NCBI RefSeq assembly: GCF_029784135.1
Contig: NC_073746.1
Coordinates: 108,272,661 to 108,336,660, forward strand
Direction: 5' to 3'
DNA: 64,000 nucleotides
From: Toxorhynchites rutilus septentrionalis
Lineage: Eukaryota; Arthropoda; Insecta; Diptera; Culicidae
In this document: one piece after another, positions 55,487 to 64,000 of the stretch
Layout of the letters: the number at the start of each line of letters is the position of its first letter
Position numbering within the stretch: the first letter of the stretch is position 1
Translations under genes and position numbers: made by a program
Notes under the pieces: generated by a model
What the model saw: only the letters and a program-made list of their open reading frames with translations
What the model was told of the DNA's origin: nothing
Databases searched by the model: none

Positions 55487-56420
55487 GGGTAACACGGGGT
55501 GATTTGGTCATACGATTTGGACCACCGCTATATCTCAAAAAGTGCGGCTCAACTTGGATTTTTTTATGATGTCGTCTCCTTCTATTGTTGAACCGTATGC
55601 ACCTAACGTAAAAAAACATTGGTAAAATTTCACAAATAGAGGGAAACGGTAGCATGAACACATCAAGCACTTTTATTGTCAGAAAATGTTCATTTTTCGA
55701 TCTTGGTTTCAAGGTTTTTTCCGCTGATTAAACAAACTTATCACGTATTGGGCAGTAAAGTTCTGTTCGCCTACAGAGGAGAAACAATTTGATGTAGCGA
55801 AACCGTAAGTTTGATAACAATGAATGAAATTAATTGCATTTTAATTTTTGCATGTTGTGTGGAGTGACATGGACACGTTTCTGTGGGGTAAATTGATTCC
55901 AGATGTCGCGGAGATAAAAGCAAAGGATGGACAGACAACGTTGGAATATGGAAAGGAGGTGCTTGAAAAAGCAACACAGGACGGTTTTTTTGACCAAGCA
56001 TCGAAAGTGTTTGAAAACGCACGAACAACAGTGAAAAGATTCATGCAGAATTCGAAATGGTCTCAATGCAATTTTTTTGGACTGTAATCTGGCCAAGACA
56101 CCTGTTATCGATTCCTAAACACTGTTACTGATTGTAACATTATCCCAAAATACTTTACATAAACATAAGTATGTTTTCTTCGATGAAACACACACTGGAC
56201 CAAATCACCCCGCATCAATTTTTAATATCCAAAAATCATCTCTTTTATTTAATGATATATTTGGTAATTTGAAGCTTCATATAATGATTAAACATTATTG
56301 ATTGAGAGAAAACAAGTGTAGCTCAATGTACTATGTAACATTTTTTATTTAGACCGTATTGGTTTGGAAATATTAGGCTCTTAGCTTAGGGGTCCCAATT
56401 CACCCCCCCCCCCATTTACC
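55487..56420 (+). mobile_element. TA-flanked TIR element, about 930 bp
   Basis: The left end TA-GGGTAACACGGGGTGATT and the right end, reversed, TA-GGGTAAATGGGG followed by GTGAATTGG are imperfect inverted repeats. A long C run (56402-56413) sits inside the right end. It carries a small reading frame, described separately. A degenerate copy lies at 31230-31922. Assignment to a known superfamily was not possible from the ends alone; TA duplication fits Tc1/mariner or related groups. Confidence 0.65.
55848..56087 (+). CDS. Small helical open reading frame inside a TIR element (79 codons)
   Basis: The frame has DVAEIKAKDGQTTLEYGKEV and KATQDGFFDQASKVFENART followed by TVKRFMQNS. It is rich in K, E, D and A with a helical pattern and is unlike a random AT-rich translation. 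In the copy at 31230-31922 the end is conserved (QAPKVFENARTTVKN in shifted frames) but the middle is rearranged. I do not recognise the protein. It may be a captured host exon or a chance frame; no splice sites were identified at its edges. Confidence 0.3.
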   Translation: MHVVWSDMDTFLWGKLIPDVAEIKAKDGQTTLEYGKEVLEKATQDGFFDQASKVFENARTTVKRFMQNSKWSQCNFFGL

Positions 56421-56423
56421 CTA

Positions 56424-56841
56424 CATACATTTGTCTGTAATCGAATCATCCCCAAAGGCTCAACGAGTTAGTAAAAATCAGTTTTCTAGTTCAAAACAAA
56501 TTTCTATGTAATGCAAATGTGTTAATCATATTTCGATTGAAAACTAGAATGCAGTGACCACTTTTCCATGAGAGGAATTAGAAATTTGTATCAAGCAAAT
56601 GGAGTGATTGATGTGAAGACAAAGTAGCCAAAACGGATGATTTTGACAAGTGATTCAGATAAGACTGGCGAACATGTGGAAAGTAAAGACGGAGGTGATA
56701 AAGTAGATGATATTGTTAACTATTCTGTTTACATCTATCGGAACAAACGCCCCGACAGATAACAATATTTTTATTATAAACGACAGTACTCTGAATTATC
56801 ACCAAATGCGATTGAATCTCTGTCTGTATATTTTGGTATAT
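56424..56841. other. No gene recognised
   Basis: Short spacer between two TA-flanked elements. Confidence 0.4.
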
Positions 56842-56843
56842 TA

Positions 56844-56878
56844 ACGGGTGTTAAATAAAAGATGAAAATTTTTTCAAT
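56844..56878 (+). repeat. Left terminal inverted repeat of the DD37E transposon
   Basis: Starts ACGGGTGTTAAATAAAA directly after TA; 33 of 35 positions pair with the right end. Confidence 0.9.
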
Positions 56879-56999
56879 ACCTTTCAGTAACTCAAATAAA
56901 GAGCGTAAAATTTTCTTTCTCCAAGAAAATTGCTCTTTGGGCTCCCTAGAAACAGTAGGCTTGTTTGGTTTTGCTAGTTTGAATTTAGTCAAAGCAAAG

Positions 57000-58028
57000 A
57001 TGGCGTCGAAACAGCACGTGCTTCGCGAACGCATTGTACGGTTCCACGAAACGCATTTCCAGCAAGGAAAAAAGTTCACGGTGGCACATTTTAAGGAAGA
57101 AAATGTACCTGTCAGTACGGTATATCGTATCCTGGGTTCCCTGAACGTAGAGCGGAAGGTCGGAAGTGGTCGTCCGGTGACGATAATGACGAAGCAGAGG
57201 AAGACATCGTTAAAGAAGCTGTTTGACAACAAGGACGCAACCAGCCTGCGTGACGCCGGTCGGAAATATGGCTGCTCCCACGTATTGATCCATCGGACCC
57301 TCAAGATGGAAGGAATCGTCTGCAGGAAGAAGACAAGGTCGCCGGAGTACACGGAGGAGCAGATTGAGACGGTTAAATCACAGTGTCGGTGGATGACCAA
57401 AAAATACCGCGGGACATCTTTCGTTCTGGACGACGAAAGCTATTTTCCGCTGTCCAAAACGCATATTCCAGGAAATGATAATTACCACTACAGCGACAAG
57501 TCATCCACACCGCCTGAAGTGAAATACAAGTTCAATCACAAGTTTGAAAAAAAGGTTATGTTGTACATAGCCATTTCCGACCGGGGCATTTCAAAGCCTT
57601 GGTTTAAGCCGAGCGGTCTGGCAATCAACCAACAAATCTATCGAGAAGAGTGCCTCGATAAAATCCTGCTGCCGTTCCTGAACGAGCATCACGCGGATGG
57701 GAAGTACGTCTTCTGGCCGGACAAGGCGTCTTCCCATTACACCAAGAAGACGCTGGCGTATCTTGAGGAGAAAAAAATACCGTTCGTGCCGAAAGATCGT
57801 AACCCAACAAACTTGCCCCAGTGCCGCCCAATAGAGGATTTCTTTGGCTCACTCAGTGCCCTAGTGTATAAAAACAATTGGAGGGCCAAGGACACGAAGC
57901 AACTGACTACAAGAATCCGGAATTGTATCCGGAAAATGGACGTAAGTGCCGTACAACGTTCTTGTGAGAGCATCGCGACAAAGTTGCGTCGAACAGCAGA
58001 CCACGGCCCTTACTCAAACATTCACTGA
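57000..58028 (+). CDS. DD37E transposase, intact (342 residues)
   Basis: It cuts and re-inserts the element at TA sites. The upstream ATG at 56862 lies inside the left inverted repeat, so the start is placed at ATG 57000 (MASKQHVLRERIVRFHETHF), giving 342 residues, close to the usual size for this group. N-terminal helix-turn-helix: residues about 6-50 (FTVAHFKEENVPVSTVYRIL). Then the GRPV AT-hook-like linker (58-60) and a second helix-turn-helix (about 70-105, LRDAGRKYGCSHVLIHRTLK). The catalytic domain has D145 in VLDDESYF, D241 in FWPDKASSHY and E279 in QCRPIEDFFG. Exactly 37 residues lie between D241 and E279, which is the DD37E signature described from mosquitoes. No stop or frameshift is present. 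Codons are richer in G and C than the flanking DNA, which suggests a recent arrival. Confidence 0.93.
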   Translation: MASKQHVLRERIVRFHETHFQQGKKFTVAHFKEENVPVSTVYRILGSLNVERKVGSGRPVTIMTKQRKTSLKKLFDNKDATSLRDAGRKYGCSHVLIHRTLKMEGIVCRKKTRSPEYTEEQIETVKSQCRWMTKKYRGTSFVLDDESYFPLSKTHIPGNDNYHYSDKSSTPPEVKYKFNHKFEKKVMLYIAISDRGISKPWFKPSGLAINQQIYREECLDKILLPFLNEHHADGKYVFWPDKASSHYTKKTLAYLEEKKIPFVPKDRNPTNLPQCRPIEDFFGSLSALVYKNNWRAKDTKQLTTRIRNCIRKMDVSAVQRSCESIATKLRRTADHGPYSNIH

Positions 58029-58105
58029 CATTTTTTGAAGAAAATACATTATGTTATTAACAAAAAATACAGAAATCGATGAAAAAAAAAATTTTTTTAT
58101 ATGTG

Positions 58106-58140
58106 ATTGAAAAAATTCTCATTTTTTATTTAACACCCGT
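58106..58140 (-). repeat. Right terminal inverted repeat of the DD37E transposon
   Basis: Ends TTTATTTAACACCCGT before TA; pairs with the left end except for two positions. Confidence 0.9.
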
Positions 58141-58469
58141 TATATCACCCTATTTTCTGTTTGCTGTTAAAAACATATCTGAATAATTAAAATATTGAAA
58201 ACAGTGAGTTTTGCTACAAAACACAATTTTGTTTGTTTGTTACACAATTTTTATGTTCCGACAAATTTATCGTTTCGCCATATTCACAAAAATATTCTAA
58301 AATGAAAAAAAAAATATCGAAACATAGACCGAAAGAGCATACATTCTAGCTTGTATCTTCTGTTTTTTTCTTATAGACCCAGCAGTAGTATTGAATTTAT
58401 AATGAAAAAAAAAGGTAGAAACAATTACCAGGGATATGTTCAACAATGATATTGGAATCATAACTCATT

Positions 58470-59815
58470 CACTGATTGTGTCACATTTACCCCAAAGACA
58501 GTTACTCGAATGTAGCATTTACCGGAATGCAACATATACCCGTATGCGACATTTACCTGAATACAATATTTATCCGAAAGTAACATTTACCCAAATGTAA
58601 TATTACAGTTATATTCTTTTTGGAGATTTTTTCATATTTAAACCTGATAAGTGTTATTAGAATGATAATATTTATACATTGATTGGTATCCAAAAACTCA
58701 TATATTACGTGAATAGAGCAAAAACGAGAAAAATCGGCGTTGCATACTGTATTTTCCAAAGTTTTGAAAAAGATACATAGTTTCACTTTTATTTAAATAA
58801 AATTTTTAATTTTGTATGAATGGGGACTTCCAAATTCGATTATAAAGATTATCCAGCCATTTGGATCAAGTAGTCAGTTTCAAGCTGTCGACATAAAATT
58901 CATAGAATGAGATATTGAAATCTACTAAAAGAGGGAAAAAAACAAATAATGCGTTGGAAGGAAATAAAAGAACAGTATTATAACACAACGAGATTCTAGA
59001 GCATTTACGAGAAACAAGGTCACTCGAACACCATTTGTATGTATAGAACGTTTATCCGAATGGTAAACAATCCCGAATAAGAAAGAAAGAAATATTCAAA
59101 ACAAAAATTAAAATTTTGTTATTAAAATTTGTAATAAATTAAAATTAGTTGAACACTACCAACAGAGAAGCTCAATGTCAAAGAAGGAAAAATTTTAGTA
59201 ATTATGGAATTAAGATATTTACGTTTGTTAAATCCGATTCAGACATGAAAACACACGTTCAGAATTAAGATTACGAAATTGTTCATTCTTTTTTCTGTAC
59301 TAACGCATTAACGCCACCGCAGCGCAATGTGCATTACGTTTGCGCGGTAAATTTTTGCATCGAAATATGAAAGGTATATCTTGAAGCAAAAATTAACCGG
59401 GCAAACGTAATGCACCGATAATCGTATACCGTCCGACGCTCGCTAACGCTCGATCGGACCCAACTAAAGGATCGTCTCCTATGTTTCATACTAACCGGGC
59501 AATCGGTGGAACACAAGTTTGCTTGCGAGGGGCCGCTGCTTCCGACGGCCGACTCCGATTGCGTCACCTCGGCGCCTCGGTTCCTTGTCCTCGTTAAATA
59601 TGGATTTTGCCCCCAATAAATCGATCTGAGAATAAATTTCATCACGAAATAATAAATTTATGATAAACATTGCGCTGCGGTGACGTAAATATGTAATACG
59701 TGTTCCTTCTTTATTCGGGTAAACGTTCCTTTTGGGTAAATGTTGCATTCGGGTATTTGTTACATTCGAGTAAACGTGTTTTGGTGAATGGTATTCGGGT
59801 GAACACAACCGAAAA
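58470..59815. mobile_element. Foldback-like pair of short-repeat arrays
   Basis: At about 58475-58600 an array of roughly six degenerate units of about 20 bp reads ACATTTACCCGAATGYA. At about 59700-59815 a similar array appears reverse-complemented (ATTCGGGTAAACGTT and relatives). A single unit lies near 59046. The spacer contains the small MITE at 59315-59682. Inverted terminal arrays of short repeats suggest a foldback-type element, but clear ends were not found. Confidence 0.55.
59315..59682. mobile_element. GC-richer MITE, 368 bp
   Basis: CACCGCAGCGCAATGT and its exact reverse complement form 16-bp terminal inverted repeats; similarity continues outward a few bases (ATTAACGC against ATTTACGT). 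The interior is much richer in G and C than the neighbours (GGCCGCTGCTTCCGACGGCC) and has a 103-codon minus frame with no recognisable product. Confidence 0.7.
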
Positions 59816-60282
59816 AACACCATTTGAAACGGAACTGAAGATACAACCTTAATGGTCAAGATTCGGAATCCGAACAAAGTCAGTCACAAAAGTATTTGAC
59901 TGGCATCAAACGAAATCAACAATAGTGTTTCACTTTATTCGATAGTGGGATTCAAGTAGATGAGACATACATACGATGTCAATGATTTATTCCTTAAGGC
60001 TGCTGTAATGTTGAAGTATTCAGTCTAATTTTTTTTAATTTTTTTTATATTTCATAAATGCCTTATTTTCTAAAAAAAATGATTGAACGTTTAGGTAATA
60101 GTTAATTGGCTAGTTCAAGTACAGTGGTATTGTGATTTTGGAACGGAATTGTTTAGAATGATATTACAGCTGAATTTACAAAAAAAAAGAATTTGGATGC
60201 CATCAACAAATTGTAGAGCGGTTATAGAGATTTAACTTTGTTGATGAAAGCAATCAAGTTTATTATGCATTTTTGTGACAAT

Positions 60283-61252
60283 AGGCCGTATGAATAAAAA
60301 CAAAATTCACCTTTACTTTACTTCATTCGAGCAGTCGAGCAGTGAGATTGAGTTTTTACTACGTTTGGTATGAATAAAAGAAACAACAAAGTATTTACTT
60401 TTCGAAAATGGATGTTTAGCTGATTTCGTATGAATAAAACAGCATTCATCAAGTATTTACTTCGTTATTATCAAGTATGCTCATGAGCATACTTTGGATC
60501 TGAAAACACTATCATTCGTTTTGATGTCATATCCGATTTATGTTTAATGCTGCTATCTTGCGCTTGAAGCTAAACAAGTTAACGATCCGCATTGATGGCA
60601 TTGAGCTTCGTTTACTAGTTTAGGGGAGCGTAAAAAAATTGATTGATTTCCAGGCGAAATGAACACGTTTTTAAAATTTAAATTATGAATGAAAAATAAC
60701 CTTTCCGTACCAATTTGGCATTCTGTTTAAATGAAAAACACTTTTGTTTGCAGGTGGTGAAAAAATCTTGTACGAATATTGTTTTTGAAGACAACTTTAT
60801 ATTATAGTGAAAAATTTCAGTAATGACGTTGGAAATGTATAGACAAAGGGTTAAATAAAAGTCGGAAAAAAGTGTTTTAAGTGAATAAATAACATGATGT
60901 GAACATTTTCATTCAAATTTGAAAACTGGCTTCGTGTCTTCTAATATGATAGGTATTACACTAACGAGATAAGGACCCAAACTATGGTCCCTAATTGAAA
61001 GTCGCCACCAGACGTCGACACTAGTCCTTTTTCATCGCGAATTCACGCTTTGTCAAAAAAAAAAACGTTTTGAAACGAAACCTAAACAATCAGTTGATAG
61101 ATGTTTGACAAAGTAAAAACTATGTTCGAATTCGAAAATCAAATTAGTAAAGTAAACTTTTATTCATACGGATTCAAGTAAATACTAGGAAAGTTTACTT
61201 TACTTGGAAACGGACAGAATAAGTAAATACTTTTTTTTATTCATATGACCTA
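60283..61252. mobile_element. TA-flanked element with repeated subterminal boxes
   Basis: The left end TA-GGCCGTATGAATAAAAA and the right end, reversed, TA-GGTCATATGAATAAAAA. The box GTATGAATAAAA occurs additionally near 60367 and 60428 on the left and, reversed, near 61155 on the right, always on the strand that points inward from its own end. Repeated subterminal boxes usually bind transposase. No transposase frame. A segment at 60965-61022 is shared with the MITE at 1419-1657. Confidence 0.7.
60965..61022 (-). repeat. Segment shared with the MITE at 1419-1657
   Basis: GTCGCCACCAGACGTCGACA and the neighbouring GGACCCAAACTAT appear in reverse orientation within the small MITE (GTCGACGTCTGGTGGCGA; ATTTGGGTCC). 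Similarity covers about 55 bases. Confidence 0.6.
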
Positions 61253-61540
61253 ATATCATAATAACACCACTAACTTTTATGTATTCTACGTCTAAAGTGC
61301 TACCAAAATCTACTAATTAAAATGTTTCAAAACTGTATACTGTACCAAGTTTTCTCATTTTCCAAATGGTATAAACAGAATTGTCCTATGTAGTGTTCGC
61401 TCGCAAGGATGTAGATTTTTTTTGCAAATAAGCTAATACCTTCCATCCTTCCTTCCTTCCATGGGAAATTTATCAAACTCAACTGTCTTAGTTTTTTTAT
61501 CATCATCCGAAAAAAGGCATTTTTTTAATACAAACGTTAT

Positions 61541-61559
61541 AATCGAGTCCGACCTGTGA
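61541..61559. repeat. Solo pogo-like terminus
   Basis: ATAATCGAGTCCGACCTG is the right end of the family at 33217-34272. The left part of the element is not present nearby. It abuts the repeat that starts at 61558. Confidence 0.6.
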
Positions 61560-61760
61560 TGTAAAATCATTATCAGATACAGTTTTTGTTCTATAGTTAT
61601 CACAATTTGCGAAAAAAGTATTCCTCTATTACGTAGAATTCATATTCGATACGAGAAAGTAAATTTTCATTCATAATTTTTATTTTAAAAGTGCATTTGT
61701 CTCACCTTAAAATCTTTTATAATTTTCGCTTCACAATGACCGAACGCGAATCAAATGAAT
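61558..61760 (+). repeat. Dispersed repeat, related to 36940-37130
   Basis: Collinear similarity with the copy at 36940 (TAAAATCATTATCAGATACA; AAATTTTCATTCATAATTTT). Confidence 0.6.
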
Positions 61761-62885
61761 GAACATTGAGAATAGTGACATTTTTCCGATTTTTTTACGC
61801 ATAATATATAAGCGTATATGGTATATAAAAAAAAACGTAGAAAAATGTGTAATATAATCGCACAAATAATGTTTAAGCTGCGTGAAAGATGGCGAAGGAT
61901 ATTGCGACAAAACTGTGCATATAAACTCGTATGTCCGCTTACACTTCCTGAGCTATCCTGATTACTTTCTGATTTTTATTTTCATTCTTCCTGATTTTTG
62001 AAAGTTATAGCTGGATATGAACATAAATTTTCTGTCTCTGTTTGTTCAAACTTCTTGAAGAGCATGTTCATTTCGTTGAACCTCCGTAGGCTGCGTTCAA
62101 CGACGGATTCCAGTGATAGCAAACTTGTAGCAGATAAATTCAGAATATTCAATGATATCAGCTCACTATATGCTGAATTGAGTTGAGCTCAATTTAACTT
62201 ATTTTCAACGAAAATTCACATGACAGTTAAAATTTTTAAGGTTCTCAGCTCGGTAGCCTCATCAATTATGATTGAAAAGTCCGAATTTTACATTTTCTCC
62301 AAAGGAATGGTTTTCAATGTTCGAATTGTTCGAATCACTAACCTGGTTGGCTGCCTCATTCGTGTAGGCTTGTTCATAACATGGACTATACGAACTGTTC
62401 CGTGTTGAAGGAATGCCTTGCAATCTAAAAAAAATGTTTGGGAAATTAGAAGTTCTCACTGCAACGCCATTTAACTAACAAGAAGAGTTCAAATCAATTG
62501 CAATATAAATCGACATGTTCGTAAATTCAACAAGAAATGACTGAGAAATAAGTTTTCGAAATGAAGAATTTTCGTGAAGTGACCAAAAAAAAATTATTAA
62601 AATTTATTGAACAAAAATAATTATTGTATGAAATTGGAACCTTATTTTTAAAAATCTGTAAATTCTGTATAAAATCCCGAAAATCTGTAATCTGTATCTA
62701 CAGATTCTTGGTTTCATAAAGTCGAAAAAATCTGTAAATATAGATTATTCTGTAGATATGGTAACCCTGTTCGCCATCCGATTTTTAAAGGAGACGCATT
62801 ATGCTTTCTGCGAGTCGTGCGTTAAAATGCAATAAAAAGAAGAAACATGCTAATCAATTTCATTTCCATGAATAATGTTTTTTTT
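61761..62885. other. No gene recognised
   Basis: AT-rich. Frames at 61998-62186 and 62220-62408 (plus) have no recognisable features. Confidence 0.4.
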
Positions 62886-62888
62886 GTA

Positions 62889-62968
62889 AAACTAGAACTT
62901 TGAGCTGACAATCTCAATGCTAATGCTAATGCTAATGCTAATGCTAACTAGAACTTTGAGCTGACAAT
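62889..62968 (+). repeat. Hexanucleotide microsatellite within a short duplication
   Basis: Five copies of GCTAAT are framed by two copies of AACTAGAACTTTGAGCTGAC followed by AAT. Confidence 0.85.
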
Positions 62969-63262
62969 AATGATTAATACGGTTGTGTCATTTTGACCGC
63001 GGTTACTTGTTTTGAGTTCAGTTGGATTTGCTGTTCCATCATAAATAGACTGAGAACACCTGCAAATTATGCAGATCATGCAATTCAACACCGTTGGCCT
63101 ATTTGTGTAGGACCGTGTGAAGTCTCTGTGTCAAATTATTCATTTGTCTGTAACAGTTTTTTCACTACAGGACAATTTCGCAATTTGTTAGAATGAAATA
63201 GTTTCTGTTAAAATCAATTGATTATAAGTTTCTGGAAGAAAAGATTTTTCTATCATCTATAT

Positions 63263-63310
63263 CAGGGGTTCTCAAACTATTTTGGGTAAGAGACCACAAT
63301 TCAGAATGAA
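63263..63310 (+). repeat. hAT (Charlie-like) terminus
   Basis: CAGGGGTTCTCAAACTATTT followed by TGGG resembles the terminal inverted repeat of Charlie-type hAT elements (CAG.GGTTCTCAA.CT). The partner end is not in the window or is degenerate. Confidence 0.5.
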
Positions 63311-63434
63311 GTGATACCTCAGACCCCTATAGGCTTTATAAAGTCGTGGAAACTAGGTAAGAAATCGACACAAACTCAGAGAACATAATCCTTACACGAT
63401 GAAGAACACATATTTACCTTTGATAAAAAATAAT

Positions 63435-63806
63435 CTATTGAAACAGTTGAAAAAAATGATGGCAATATAGTTGCCGCTGCCCAAAAACACTGTCGCTGCC
63501 TTGTAAGCTCTCTTAAGTGTACCTTTGGCTATGCAAAAATTGAAACAATATTTCTAGTGCAGAGATAAAACACTTTTTCATATAGACTTACAAAGAACAA
63601 AAATGTTTTTATCAAATACACCATTTATTTTATTGAAAAAACTGCATGATCCTACAGTAAATCCTAAATAGAATGATAACAGAGAAAAACGTATCAACAT
63701 GTTACATTTTCAACGTATCCAAACACAATTTTCCGCCGGTGCTCTAAAATCGCGGTTTTTTTTGCATAAAAATGACTCGTAAATTAATATGGTAAATTTT
63801 TAGTAG
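63435..63806 (+). repeat. Dispersed repeat, copy 2 (inverted relative to 345-745)
   Basis: Reads as the reverse complement of 345-745, with moderate divergence and indels. Together with the hAT-like terminus at 63263 it may be part of a hAT-derived element that runs out of the window. Confidence 0.65.
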
Positions 63807-64000
63807 TTCTAAAAAAATGGAATATTGCGAGTATTGAAGTAAAAAATCACGAAGTAAAAATTAAAAAAACATTAAAAAATCAGTATACATTTTTAGCTTG
63901 GTGTGTGTAGTGGGCACCAATATCGGGAGGCAATGAAAAAACGATTTTTCTTTGTTTTTTTCAAGAATATTCTGGACTAACACAATATTTTGCAAACCCA

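Larger units (their letters stand above)
56844..58140 (+). mobile_element. Complete DD37E (ITmD37E-type) transposon, 1297 bp
   Basis: The element is bounded by 35-bp terminal inverted repeats with two mismatches (left 56844-56878, right 58106-58140). Both begin ACGGGTGTTAAATAAAA and are directly flanked by TA (56842-56843 and 58141-58142), the target duplication of the IS630-Tc1-mariner superfamily. One uninterrupted transposase gene fills the interior. Every element of an autonomous transposon is thus present, unlike all other copies in the window. Confidence 0.93.

Noticed and set aside
56774..57400. 208-codon frame on the minus strand opposite the DD37E transposase
   Set aside because: It is the antisense shadow of the transposase gene, which has the catalytic motifs and bounding inverted repeats on the plus strand.
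1..64000. Endogenous virus-derived gene, as often found in Aedes genomes
   Set aside because: No frame or broken frame resembled a viral polymerase, glycoprotein or nucleoprotein.

Overview
The window looks like nuclear DNA of a culicine mosquito, most likely an Aedes-type genome. It is AT-rich, has almost no long open reading frames, and is filled with nested, decayed transposons. Diagnostic signs are a DD37E transposase of the ITmD37E type known from mosquitoes, tRNA-headed SINEs resembling Feilai of Aedes, CR1/Jockey-type non-LTR retrotransposon remains, and many TA-flanked miniature inverted-repeat elements (MITEs). The species call is inference from these families. No bacterial operon, CRISPR array, tRNA gene, rRNA gene or recognisable virus-derived gene was found.

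Region by region. 0-6 kb: a terminal-repeat copy that recurs inverted at the other end of the window, two small MITEs, a foldback-like element with inverted tandem arrays (3.4-5.2 kb) and a truncated SINE. 6-12 kb: a 6-kb inverted-repeat structure with arms of about 1.8 kb around a 2.3-kb loop; each arm carries a TATA box plus initiator pointing outward, and one arm has a 56-bp retroposed insertion with a 12-bp target duplication. 12-15 kb: a pogo-like fragment, an internally deleted element that keeps only a helix-turn-helix-like reading frame, a dead mariner and a Tc1-like MITE. 15-18 kb: no recognised gene. 18-25.4 kb: two head-to-head relatives of the 6-kb structure, a TTAA-flanked piggyBac-like MITE, pogo-like MITEs, a mariner fragment, and a 5'-truncated Jockey-type reverse transcriptase joined to a Tc1 N-terminus.

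26-38 kb: small CCACGTGG repeats, a dead Tc1, a copy of the 55-kb TIR element, a pogo-like MITE of about 1 kb, and two nested MITEs. 39.3-41.6 kb: a Tc1 N-terminal fragment and an inverted-repeat element containing a dead Tc1. 42.7-50.4 kb: two tRNA-derived SINEs, a probable non-coding (5' UTR-type) exon with canonical splice sites at 43254-44247, and a minus-strand CR1/Jockey-type retrotransposon split by a dead DD37E element. 50.4-53.5 kb: a 3.1-kb inverted-repeat structure whose centre holds a MITE with an apparent TGAA duplication. 55.5-61.3 kb: a TA-flanked element with a small helical reading frame, the one intact gene of the window (a complete DD37E transposon, 56844-58140), a foldback-like pair of short-repeat arrays, and an element with repeated subterminal boxes.

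The only protein-coding gene supported as intact is the DD37E transposase. Everything else coding is pseudogenic or unrecognised. The nesting gives a relative order of insertions, described under the findings.
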